Source: Porticoccaceae bacterium UBA1117 | GTDB taxonomy: Bacteria; Pseudomonadota; Gammaproteobacteria; Pseudomonadales; Porticoccaceae | DNA: 12,251 bases | Direction: 5' to 3' | NCBI GenBank assembly: GCA_002313335.1 | Contig: DCBC01000160.1 | Coordinates: 1 to 12,251 of the forward strand | Shown: positions 1 to 7,263 of the stretch, one piece after another | Layout: each line of letters starts with the position of its first letter | Numbering within the stretch: the stretch's first letter is position 1 | Made by a program: the position numbers and the translations under genes | Notes under the pieces: generated by a model | Seen by the model: the letters and a program-made list of their open reading frames with translations, nothing else | Database searches by the model: none | What the model was told of the DNA's origin: nothing

Positions 1-2631
1 TTGCAGTGGTTAGGTGAGGACGAACCTCAAATGATTATCCTCTCCCGGTTAGCCCATCAGTTTAAAAGAAAACTAGCCAACATAATGAATTCAGAGAAAG
101 CACTACTTTATGGGGATGCTAAAGAAGAGATTTATATTGGCGCTAATTTAGACCTATTGGCCGATGCTGGGATGAATATTCAGTCGATCGCTATTGCGAT
201 TGATAATTACGACAGTAAACAAGCCATTGGCAATATTGTTGGGCAAGGCTCCGAATTTCGAATCAAAGCTCAAGACAATATTACCTTGACCAATGATTTA
301 AAAAAACTGCCACTAAGCGTAACCGAGGATTATCAGATTATAAGACTCGAAGACGTGGCCACGGTCGATAAACTCGCCGCTGACCCCCCTATTGAGTTTG
401 TGAGCTTTAACGGTATACCCTCTGTATTTGTTGAAGTTCGAGGAAAGTTTTCTCAGAGAACAGACTTATATTCAAAGTCAGTATTAAAAGTTGCGGATGC
501 CTTCAAACAAAATTTACCAGACGAAATTGGACTTGAGGTAGTTTTTAACGAGTCTGACTTTGTAAAAGAAAAGTTCTCTTTTTTGATGCAAAGTATTTTG
601 CTAGCCACTTTTATTGTTCTGTTTATAAGTTATTTGCTACTTGGTCCTCGTTCGGCGGTGATTGTAAGTGCCGTTGTCCCATTGACTATTTTGTTGGTTC
701 TAATTGGCTGTACTTTACTTCAGATACCGCTGCATCAAACATCGGTAACAGGAATTATTTTATCACTGGGACTATTGATTGATAATTCGATTATTGTCGT
801 GGAGGATTACAAGTACCGTAAATCTCTAAATTTAGTCAATAGAGAGGCGATTTACGCATCAGTTAAGCATCTTTCACTTCCATTACTCGCAGCCACAGTA
901 ACAACCGGTTTAGCGTTCATGCCCATGGCGGCGGGTGAAGGTGCAAGTACAGAATTCGTCAGTGATATGGCGATTACAATAATACTTGCTGTAACCTCGT
1001 CATTATTTCTGGCACTGACTGTAGTTCCTGTGCTTTTAAAAACGATGGAAGAATCCAATTTTTTAAATTTGAATCAATCAAAAAATATAGGATTCAGTCA
1101 TCAAAGATTACGTACTAACTACGAAGCGTTTTTAATATGGGCTTTTCACAAACCGAGAAGAGCGCTGGTGCTGTCTCTAATACTGCCCATTTTAGGGTTC
1201 ATTTCTGCCGGCTTTCTAGACACTGATTTTTTCCCACAGCAAGGGAAGAATATGTTCAAAATTGAGGTCGAGCTTGATGCCAATGCATCGATTTATGCCA
1301 CTCAGAAAAAAGCCCGCAGTATTCGAGATCAAGTATTACTCGAAGACTATATTGATAGCGACATGTGGTGGGTTGGAAGGCGTCTCCCGCGACTTTTGTA
1401 TAATGTTATAGGCGGTTCCTCAGGCGAGGGTTCAGACAATCTCGCGACTGGTGTGTTTTTCACCTCTTCTTACTCTCAGATGGACTCAAGCTTGGAGAAA
1501 TTGGCCAAGGCATTAGAGAAAGATCATGCCGATGTGAGAGTCAGAGTCGCTAAGTTTACTGGTGGACCACCTGTTGAATTTCCTGTGAAAATTGCGATTT
1601 TTGGTGAAGATAACCAGACCCTTAAAGTATTGGGTGAGGAGCTCAAATCGATTTTGGTTAAATCACCTCAAGTAAGTGATGTGTTGGCAGACCAATCATC
1701 CAGTGTGACTGGGTTACAAATAAATTTAGATGAAGTTAACTTGGCATTTTCATCTAAATCATCCAAAGATATACTTTATGAAATTGCATCCTCTACTAGG
1801 GGTCTTTATGTAGGATCTATGCTGGATGGCAATAAAGAAATCCCTATAAGAATTAAAAATAATAATCTTGAATCAAGAGAAATTAACCAAACGGCGCTAT
1901 TAGCGATACCCAGTGCCGATGGCTTTGGCTATGTTGAGAGCTTCTCTGAGGTTTCTTATACCAGCGAGATTAGCCAGATAAATCGATATCAAGGCTCGCG
2001 AAATAATTCGGTCAAGGCAACTGTCTACCCAGGAAAATTAGCATCCACTGTTTTGGACGATGTAGCAGAGGAGCTAGAGGCGTTCGAGCGATCGTTGCCG
2101 GTAGGCTATAGCCTCGCACAGCAAGGCGCGGCCGAAGAGAGAGCAGAATCCTTTGGCCAATTATTTAGTACATCTTTCCTGTTCCTAGGTTTGATCGTTA
2201 TGACGCTAATAATGATTTTAAATAGCTTTCGCCAAGCTGGTATTATTTTATTGGTAGGTAGTTTGTGTGTTGGCCTAGGGTTTTTAGGCATGTTTGTAGG
2301 GTTTCAAAATTTTGGTTTTATTGGTTTGGTGGGTATTGTTGGTCTTGCGGGGCTAGCGATTAATGATTCCATTGTGGTTCTTTCTCATCTAAATGAAGAT
2401 GCCAAAATGGGTAAGATCTCAAAAAGTAAGTTGGTTGAGACCACTATTAGATCGACACGACATATTCTAACAACCTCTTTAACAACAATGGGCGGGTTAT
2501 TACCGCTGCTATTTGACAAATTTTTTGAAACTCTAGCCTGGGCTATGTGTTTTGGCGTTATGGGCTCTGCATTACTCGCGTTACTGCTTATTCCGTCTAT
2601 GTTTTGTTTCTTGGGCAAAGTTAGCGACTAA
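1..2631 (+). CDS. RND-family efflux permease, 5' end missing
   Basis: Inner-membrane transporter of the resistance-nodulation-division superfamily, which exports drugs or other small molecules using the proton gradient, normally with a periplasmic adaptor and a TolC-type outer-membrane channel. The reading frame is open to the window edge. The 876 residues match the usual 1,020-1,050 residue protein lacking TM1 and the first porter subdomain, so the leading TTG is probably an internal Leu codon. Visible parts: porter segment (about 1-185), TM2-TM6 (about 192-347), TM7 (about 385-405), second periplasmic half (about 410-715), TM8-TM12 (about 720-872). TM4 reads GLLIDNSIIVVED (258-269) and TM10 GLAINDSIVVL (784-794). 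The TM11 motif RHILTTSL (820-827) is kept. By comparison with AcrB, the second TM4 Asp is Asn and the TM10 Lys is Asn, while Asp follows it. Substrate cannot be inferred. Adaptor and channel genes, if linked, lie upstream of the window. Confidence 0.93.
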   Translation: MQWLGEDEPQMIILSRLAHQFKRKLANIMNSEKALLYGDAKEEIYIGANLDLLADAGMNIQSIAIAIDNYDSKQAIGNIVGQGSEFRIKAQDNITLTNDLKKLPLSVTEDYQIIRLEDVATVDKLAADPPIEFVSFNGIPSVFVEVRGKFSQRTDLYSKSVLKVADAFKQNLPDEIGLEVVFNESDFVKEKFSFLMQSILLATFIVLFISYLLLGPRSAVIVSAVVPLTILLVLIGCTLLQIPLHQTSVTGIILSLGLLIDNSIIVVEDYKYRKSLNLVNREAIYASVKHLSLPLLAATVTTGLAFMPMAAGEGASTEFVSDMAITIILAVTSSLFLALTVVPVLLKTMEESNFLNLNQSKNIGFSHQRLRTNYEAFLIWAFHKPRRALVLSLILPILGFISAGFLDTDFFPQQGKNMFKIEVELDANASIYATQKKARSIRDQVLLEDYIDSDMWWVGRRLPRLLYNVIGGSSGEGSDNLATGVFFTSSYSQMDSSLEKLAKALEKDHADVRVRVAKFTGGPPVEFPVKIAIFGEDNQTLKVLGEELKSILVKSPQVSDVLADQSSSVTGLQINLDEVNLAFSSKSSKDILYEIASSTRGLYVGSMLDGNKEIPIRIKNNNLESREINQTALLAIPSADGFGYVESFSEVSYTSEISQINRYQGSRNNSVKATVYPGKLASTVLDDVAEELEAFERSLPVGYSLAQQGAAEERAESFGQLFSTSFLFLGLIVMTLIMILNSFRQAGIILLVGSLCVGLGFLGMFVGFQNFGFIGLVGIVGLAGLAINDSIVVLSHLNEDAKMGKISKSKLVETTIRSTRHILTTSLTTMGGLLPLLFDKFFETLAWAMCFGVMGSALLALLLIPSMFCFLGKVSD

Positions 2632-2754
2632 TTTGTCCTTCATTGTTGAACAGTCTTTAAAAATTCATCGTTTTTCCGATAAACTATGCTTCTGCCAAAC
2701 CGTAGTAAATCTAAATAATACTGGCATCTACAAGGTTCAGAATTTTTACGTTGA

Positions 2755-3372
2755 ATGAGAGTTTTTAACATGGTCAAAAAACACCAATTTAGTCAGGCGG
2801 ATGTACGCATTGAATCTCGTGAAACAGTATTCCAAGGTTTTTTTAAAGTAAGCCGATTCACCTTAAGTCACCGACTTTTTCGCGGTGGTTGGAGTCGGCC
2901 TATCAAACGTGAGATATTTCAGCGTGTTGCTGCGGTTGGTGTTCTGCTTTATGACCCGGCTAATCGATTAATCGGTTTAGTTGAGCAGTTTCGGGTAGGT
3001 GCCCTAGATGACAATCAGGGCCCCTGGCAGTATGAGGTAGTGGCAGGAATGATAGAGCAGGGTGAAACGCCAATTGATGTCGCTCACCGAGAGGTACAGG
3101 AGGAGGCTGGATTGACTGTGAAAGAGCTGATTCCCATATGTGAGTATTTGGTCAGCGCCGGCGGCACTAATGAAAAGATGCACATGTTTTGTGGCTTAGC
3201 AGACTTGCAAGACAAAAACGGTGTTTTTGGCTTAGACACTGAGAATGAAGACATCTTATTGCACATATGGTCGTATGAAGAGGCGATGCAAGCGCTAGCG
3301 GATGGGGTCCTAAATAGTGCTGCGGTCACTATTTCTTTGCAGTGGTTAGAACTACGTCACAAAAATTTGTGA
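2755..3372 (+). CDS. nudF: ADP-ribose pyrophosphatase (Nudix hydrolase)
   Basis: Cytosolic Nudix enzyme hydrolysing ADP-ribose to AMP and ribose 5-phosphate, which clears free ADP-ribose. A complete Nudix box lies at residues 98-120: G98, E104, then RE-V-QEE-A-G-L (112-120), whose glutamates bind the catalytic metal. The SAGGTNE loop (134-140) corresponds to the SPGGTSE region of E. coli NudF, and the N-terminal stretch with RETVFQGFF and HRLFRGG also matches that enzyme; the length of 205 residues compares with 209 there. Two in-frame starts exist. ATG at 2755 has only a weak ribosome site, while ATG at 2770 (residue 6) is preceded by GAGAG at a usable distance, so the true protein may be 200 residues. 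It is the first gene of the nudF-yqiB-cpdA-yqiA-parE cluster. The 123 bases before it show no convincing promoter or terminator. Confidence 0.95.
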   Translation: MRVFNMVKKHQFSQADVRIESRETVFQGFFKVSRFTLSHRLFRGGWSRPIKREIFQRVAAVGVLLYDPANRLIGLVEQFRVGALDDNQGPWQYEVVAGMIEQGETPIDVAHREVQEEAGLTVKELIPICEYLVSAGGTNEKMHMFCGLADLQDKNGVFGLDTENEDILLHIWSYEEAMQALADGVLNSAAVTISLQWLELRHKNL

Positions 3373-3399
3373 GACAGATGCTTATCATGGGGTTAAAAT
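3371..3399 (+). promoter_or_regulatory. possible sigma70 promoter before yqiB
   Basis: A -35-like GAGACA (3371-3376, four of six consensus bases) and a -10-like TAAAAT (3394-3399, five of six) are separated by exactly 17 bases. The -35 element overlaps the nudF stop codon. Initiation would fall near 3406, about 40 bases before the yqiB start. It could give yqiB-cpdA transcription independent of nudF. This is a by-eye match in AT-rich sequence, so chance is a real alternative. Confidence 0.3.
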
Positions 3400-3434
3400 A
3401 TTAATGTGGAACGGTAATAAATAATTTTGGCCCG

Positions 3435-3440
3435 AAGGTG
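3435..3440 (+). promoter_or_regulatory. ribosome binding site selecting the TTG start of yqiB
   Basis: AAGGTG lies five bases before the TTG at 3446, which is good Shine-Dalgarno spacing. The next candidate, ATG at 3461 (residue 6), has no purine-rich element at the right distance. This favours the TTG start. Confidence 0.6.
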
Positions 3441-3445
3441 AAAAA

Positions 3446-3886
3446 TTGGCATTCTTTGAAATGGGTAGACAACAGGTAGACTTGGCACGGTTACATGATG
3501 AGTGTGAAAACAATTATCGACGTCTGCTGAAAGTGCCGTTAAATGCAATGATGTTGGGTGCGTCCGCGCAGCTTAGCTCTCGGCGTACACCCAATGCCGG
3601 ACTGCACATAAAGGTCACAGAAGTTACCAAATACACCAGCACTCTGACTATTACGGCGGATCGAGCGGGTCCCGACTGGATTCCACAAATAGAAATTAAA
3701 GCACGTGTTTATCGTGACGCGAAAATGCTCGAAGTGATTGAGTGGTGCACTGATAGGACAATTCCATGGGCACTGTCTGAACAAAAGCCTAAGCAAGCTA
3801 GAGATGAAAAATGGCAATGGAATATATTTCTTAGCGAATTATTGATTTATGGTTTGCAGCATGGTGCCGCCATTACTGAGGTCTGA
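3446..3886 (+). CDS. yqiB: YqiB-like DUF1249 protein
   Basis: Small cytosolic protein of unknown biochemical function, family DUF1249. No signal peptide or membrane helix is seen. Features shared with E. coli YqiB (140 residues; 146 here): the N-terminal DxxxLxxxCExNYxRL pattern (about 12-27), the beta-strand stretch VTEVTKYTSTLTI (57-69), the RVYRDAKMLEV segment (87-97), and the C-terminal DEKWQWNIFLSELLIYGLQHG region (120-140), where E. coli has DEKHQINQFL and LAHG. The start is TTG, chosen because of the AAGGTG element five bases upstream. cpdA follows after only five bases, so the two are probably translated from one message. Its persistent place between nudF and cpdA suggests a linked role, but none can be named from the sequence. 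Confidence 0.93.
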   Translation: MAFFEMGRQQVDLARLHDECENNYRRLLKVPLNAMMLGASAQLSSRRTPNAGLHIKVTEVTKYTSTLTITADRAGPDWIPQIEIKARVYRDAKMLEVIEWCTDRTIPWALSEQKPKQARDEKWQWNIFLSELLIYGLQHGAAITEV

Positions 3887-3891
3887 TTGAG

Positions 3892-4677
3892 ATGGCGATG
3901 TCGAAATTGATTCAGATTACTGATCTTCATCTTGGTGAGACTCCACAGTCTGTTCTAGCAGGCATACGTCCTCTGGATAGTCTTAAAGCAGTGCTAAACG
4001 CAATCAACGACTTTGGTAGAGGAGATGACTTACTGCTGCTATCTGGCGATCTATCCGGCACAAGCAGCGCTGAATCTTATACTATGCTCAATCAACTACT
4101 GCAGGATTATGGCAAGCAGGCGGTCTGGTTGCCGGGTAATCACGACAACGTTGAGCTGATGAAAAAACACTTAGTTAGTTATCCACCATGCCCTGTCAGC
4201 GAGCTTGGCAATTGGGGGATTCTCACTTTGGATAGCTCCCAAGCGGGTACACCTGTTGGCCATATTAGGGATGAGGAGTTGCGCCTGGTAGATGATAGGC
4301 TGAATCAGTTAGCAGGAAAGCCTATTCTGGTAACCATGCATCACTGTCCTATAGCACTTGGCTGTCAGTGGCTAGATAAGCAAAGGGTCAATAATCCAGA
4401 CGGCCTCTATGATTTATTAGCATCTCATGATGACGTCAAGCTTGTGGTGACTGGGCATGTCCACCAACAGTTTGATGGTCTATGGAGAAATTTACCCTTG
4501 TACACTACCCCCTCCTCCTGCATTCAGTTTAAACAGCACAGTAGTGACTTTGCTATATCAGACCAATCTCCGGGCTATCGATGGTTTGATCTTGGAGATA
4601 ATGGAGTAGTAAAAACGGGCGTTGAATTTGTGGCTAATTTTGACCAATATCCCGACACTGATAATGCGGGTTATTAA
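3892..4677 (+). CDS. cpdA: 3',5'-cyclic AMP phosphodiesterase CpdA
   Basis: Class III metallophosphoesterase that hydrolyses cAMP to AMP and so lowers the signal read by the CRP regulator. All signature metal-binding blocks are present in order: D11-x-H13, G52-D53, G82-N83-H84-D85, H150-H151 in TMHHCP, and G188-H189-V190-H191. The family-specific stretch from GCQWLDK to NNPDGLYDLL after the histidine pair matches Icc/CpdA enzymes. Length is 261 residues against 275 in E. coli. A second in-frame ATG lies two codons in, at 3898; GAGGT about eight bases before 3892 supports the first. The gene starts five bases after the yqiB stop, which suggests translational linkage. Specificity for cAMP is inferred from family and gene order, since related enzymes can act on other phosphoesters. 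Confidence 0.94.
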   Translation: MAMSKLIQITDLHLGETPQSVLAGIRPLDSLKAVLNAINDFGRGDDLLLLSGDLSGTSSAESYTMLNQLLQDYGKQAVWLPGNHDNVELMKKHLVSYPPCPVSELGNWGILTLDSSQAGTPVGHIRDEELRLVDDRLNQLAGKPILVTMHHCPIALGCQWLDKQRVNNPDGLYDLLASHDDVKLVVTGHVHQQFDGLWRNLPLYTTPSSCIQFKQHSSDFAISDQSPGYRWFDLGDNGVVKTGVEFVANFDQYPDTDNAGY

Positions 4678-4691
4678 GTGTAAATCATTCA

Positions 4692-4719
4692 CCGATACCA
4701 ATTAATCTCAGGGTATACT
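4692..4719 (+). promoter_or_regulatory. possible promoter before yqiA
   Basis: TATACT (4714-4719) matches five of six -10 consensus bases. The best partner is CCGATA (4692-4697), only three of six, at 16 bases. Initiation near 4726 would leave a leader of about 20 bases before the yqiA ATG, which lacks a clear Shine-Dalgarno sequence. A promoter here could feed yqiA-parE-parC, but the weak -35 makes this tentative. Confidence 0.25.
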
Positions 4720-4746
4720 AAGGAACAATTCAAAGATTAGTGCCCA

Positions 4747-5322
4747 ATGCCGACATTGCTTTATCTACATGGCTATAACAGCTCTTCTCAATCAAAAAAA
4801 GCAGTGCAAACTCAGTATTGGTTAGCCTCAAATGCACCGCATGTACAATTTATATGTCCTGATTTGCCACCCTTTGCAGCAAGTGCATTAGATATGTTGA
4901 GCTCAATAGTTGAGGCGCATCAACCGGAACCCGTTTTTGTTGTGGGTAGCTCCATGGGAGGTTTTTTTGCCACCTGCTTAGCCGAGCAATATGGTCTTCG
5001 TGGGGTGCTAATTAATCCAGCGGTTAATCCGGCAAGGGGGCTATCGCGCTGGATTGGCGAAAACACTAATTATATGACAGGGGAGAAATGGGTTTTTGAG
5101 CCACGTCATGTTGATGAGTTTTTGCACTTTGAAAGTAAAATCATAAATCATAAAAGTGACTATTTAGTGTTATTACAAACTGGAGATGATGTGCTGGATT
5201 ACCGAGATGCACAGAACTACTATAGCGATGCTAAAATAATTATTGAACAGGGTGGTGATCACAGCTTTATAGATTATGATCAGCATCTGGCAATGATCCA
5301 TCAGTTTTTGACTGCCAACTAA
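4747..5322 (+). CDS. yqiA: YqiA-type alpha/beta-hydrolase esterase
   Basis: Small cytosolic alpha/beta hydrolase; E. coli YqiA is reported as an esterase, and the natural substrate is not settled. The N-terminal LYLHGYNSSSQSKK (5-18) forms the oxyanion-side HG motif. The nucleophile elbow is G67-S68-S69-M70-G71 with S69 as the catalytic serine. The acid is expected in TGDDVLDY (145-152) and the histidine is H172 in GGDHSF. Length (191) matches the 193 residues of E. coli YqiA, with no signal peptide and only the minimal lid. The ribosome site is poor. It lies 69 bases after cpdA and 24 before parE, the same place as in enterics, so the assignment rests on both motifs and context. Confidence 0.93.
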   Translation: MPTLLYLHGYNSSSQSKKAVQTQYWLASNAPHVQFICPDLPPFAASALDMLSSIVEAHQPEPVFVVGSSMGGFFATCLAEQYGLRGVLINPAVNPARGLSRWIGENTNYMTGEKWVFEPRHVDEFLHFESKIINHKSDYLVLLQTGDDVLDYRDAQNYYSDAKIIIEQGGDHSFIDYDQHLAMIHQFLTAN

Positions 5323-5346
5323 ATTACCAACAAATATAAGAGTGCC

Positions 5347-7239
5347 ATGAGCAACTACGACGCAAAAGATATTGAAGTCCTTACCGGTTTAGACCCGGTT
5401 CGCAAACGTCCGGGTATGTACACTGACACCACTCGGCCCAACCATCTGGCTCAAGAGGTCATCGACAATAGTGTCGATGAGGCACTAGCCGGTCATGCTA
5501 GTCGCGTTGAGGTTACTTTGCATAAAGATGGCTCATTGTCGGTGTTCGATGATGGTCGTGGCATGCCAGTGGATATGCACCCAGAGCAAGGGGTTCCCGG
5601 TGTTGAAGTCATACTTTCAACCTTGCACGCGGGTGGTAAATTCTCTAATGACAATTACCAGTTTTCAGGGGGATTACATGGAGTGGGTGTATCTGTCGTA
5701 AACGCGTTATCCAATATCCTAGAAGTCACGGTAAAGCGAGGCGGGCAGGTTCATCAAATGATGTTTGCCAATGGTGAAAAAACCTCAGACTTAAAGGTTA
5801 TTGATACTTGTGGCCAGCGCAATACCGGCACTATATTGAGGTTTTGGCCAAACGCTGTTTACTTCGATTCTATTAAGTTCTCTGTTTCACGATTGCGTCA
5901 TGTACTGCGCGCTAAAGCTGTTTTGTGCGGTGGTTTAACGGTGAGTTTTCATGATGAGAACACCAATGATAGTGAAGAGTGGTATTACGAAGATGGCCTA
6001 CAAGATTATTTGGCAGGCGCTCTACATGGCTGGGAAGTACTGCCTGCTAAACCCTTTATTGGAACCTTTGCTGCAGAAAACGAAGCCGTAGACTGGGCTG
6101 TTCAGTGGTTACCAGAAGGTGGCGAGTTAGTGCAAGAAAGCTACGTCAACCTTATTCCGACTCCGCAAGGCGGTACTCATGTCAATGGCATGCGCACCGG
6201 TCTTTTGGAGGCGATGCGTGAATTCTGTGAGTTTAGAAACTTACTACCGCGGGGTATTAAGTTAACACCTGATGATATTTGGGATCGATGTAGTTTTGTC
6301 CTCTCATCCAAACTTGCTGACCCACAATTTTCTGGACAGACCAAAGATCGTTTGTCCTCTCGGGAAGTAGCGGCGTTTGTTTCTGGCATCGTCAAAGACT
6401 CCTTCAGTTTATGGTTGAACCAACATACTGAAGACGCTGAAAAATTAGCAGATTTGTGTATTTTCGCGGCGCAACGCCGCATGCGCGCGAGTAAAAAAGT
6501 AGTACGTAAAAAAATCACTCAGGGACCAGCCCTTCCAGGGAAACTCGCTGACTGTTCCAGCGGAGAGCCCGAGCGTTGTGAAATTTTCTTGGTCGAGGGC
6601 GACTCTGCGGGAGGCTCAGCCAAACAGGCACGCAATCGAGAAAACCAAGCTATCATGCCGTTGCGCGGCAAAATTTTGAATACGTGGGAAGTCGACTCTC
6701 AGGAGATTTTAGGCTCTCAAGAAGTACATGATATTTCTGTCGCGCTGGGCGTGGACCCAGCCGTCGATGATTTAGAATCTTTGCGTTATCACAAGATTTG
6801 TATTTTGGCAGACGCTGACTCTGATGGACTGCACATTGCTACCCTATTATGCGCTCTTTTCGTTCGGCATTTTCGACCCTTGGTTAGCCAAGGGCATATC
6901 TATGTGGCGATGCCGCCTCTGTTTAGAATCGACGTTGGTAAAGATGTTTACTATGCATTGGATGAGGCCGAAAAGCAGGGTATTTTGGATCGTATTCAAG
7001 CTGAAAAGAAGCGTGGTAAGGTCAATGTACAGCGCTTTAAAGGTCTTGGTGAGATGAATCCGTTGCAATTACGTGAAACAACAATGGATCCAGATACTCG
7101 ACGTTTAGTGCAGTTAACGTTAGAGCATGGCGACAATACGAACAGTGTTTTGGATATGCTACTGTCGAAAAAGCGAGCACCAGATCGACGTAACTGGTTA
7201 GAAAGTAAAGGTAATTTGGCCGAAGCTAGTAAACTTTAG
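5347..7239 (+). CDS. parE: DNA topoisomerase IV subunit B (ParE)
   Basis: ATPase subunit of topoisomerase IV, which with ParC separates interlinked daughter chromosomes after replication. The GHKL ATPase domain (about 1-220) shows catalytic E37 and Mg-binding N41 in QEVIDNSVDEA, the nucleotide-binding D69-G70-R71-G72, and the glycine loop GLHGVG (109-114). The transducer domain follows (about 221-390). The Toprim domain has E417-G418-D419-S420-AGG and the metal-binding D489-A-D491-S-D, then RFKGLGEMN near 564-572. Length is 630 residues, the same as E. coli ParE. The absence of the long Toprim insertion of gammaproteobacterial GyrB (about 800 residues) separates it from gyrase. The ATG is preceded by AAGAG at close spacing. 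parC follows after 24 bases, giving matched subunits from one message. Confidence 0.98.
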   Translation: MSNYDAKDIEVLTGLDPVRKRPGMYTDTTRPNHLAQEVIDNSVDEALAGHASRVEVTLHKDGSLSVFDDGRGMPVDMHPEQGVPGVEVILSTLHAGGKFSNDNYQFSGGLHGVGVSVVNALSNILEVTVKRGGQVHQMMFANGEKTSDLKVIDTCGQRNTGTILRFWPNAVYFDSIKFSVSRLRHVLRAKAVLCGGLTVSFHDENTNDSEEWYYEDGLQDYLAGALHGWEVLPAKPFIGTFAAENEAVDWAVQWLPEGGELVQESYVNLIPTPQGGTHVNGMRTGLLEAMREFCEFRNLLPRGIKLTPDDIWDRCSFVLSSKLADPQFSGQTKDRLSSREVAAFVSGIVKDSFSLWLNQHTEDAEKLADLCIFAAQRRMRASKKVVRKKITQGPALPGKLADCSSGEPERCEIFLVEGDSAGGSAKQARNRENQAIMPLRGKILNTWEVDSQEILGSQEVHDISVALGVDPAVDDLESLRYHKICILADADSDGLHIATLLCALFVRHFRPLVSQGHIYVAMPPLFRIDVGKDVYYALDEAEKQGILDRIQAEKKRGKVNVQRFKGLGEMNPLQLRETTMDPDTRRLVQLTLEHGDNTNSVLDMLLSKKRAPDRRNWLESKGNLAEASKL

Positions 7240-7263
7240 AGTATTTATAATACAGGAAAACCG

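Noticed and set aside
1..13. TTGCAGTGGTTAG occurs both at the window start and at 3337-3349, a possible direct repeat
   Set aside because: Both copies lie in coding frames and encode an M/L-QWL run; the flanks differ completely, so this is chance shared codon use.
2632..2754. Gap between the RND gene and nudF examined for a terminator or promoter
   Set aside because: No GC-rich stem with a T-run is present, and -35/-10 combinations such as TTTAAA with TAAACT reach only four of six each in AT-rich sequence.
4679..4693. TGTAA-ATCAT-TCACC before yqiA, resembling a CRP site and tempting because cpdA is upstream
   Set aside because: The spacer is five bases rather than six and both half-sites deviate from TGTGA/TCACA, so it does not fit the CRP consensus.
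7246..7251. Perfect TATAAT in the parE-parC gap, possible parC promoter
   Set aside because: No acceptable -35 lies 16-18 bases upstream (AAGCTA and neighbours match poorly), and initiation would fall inside the parC ribosome site, leaving almost no leader.
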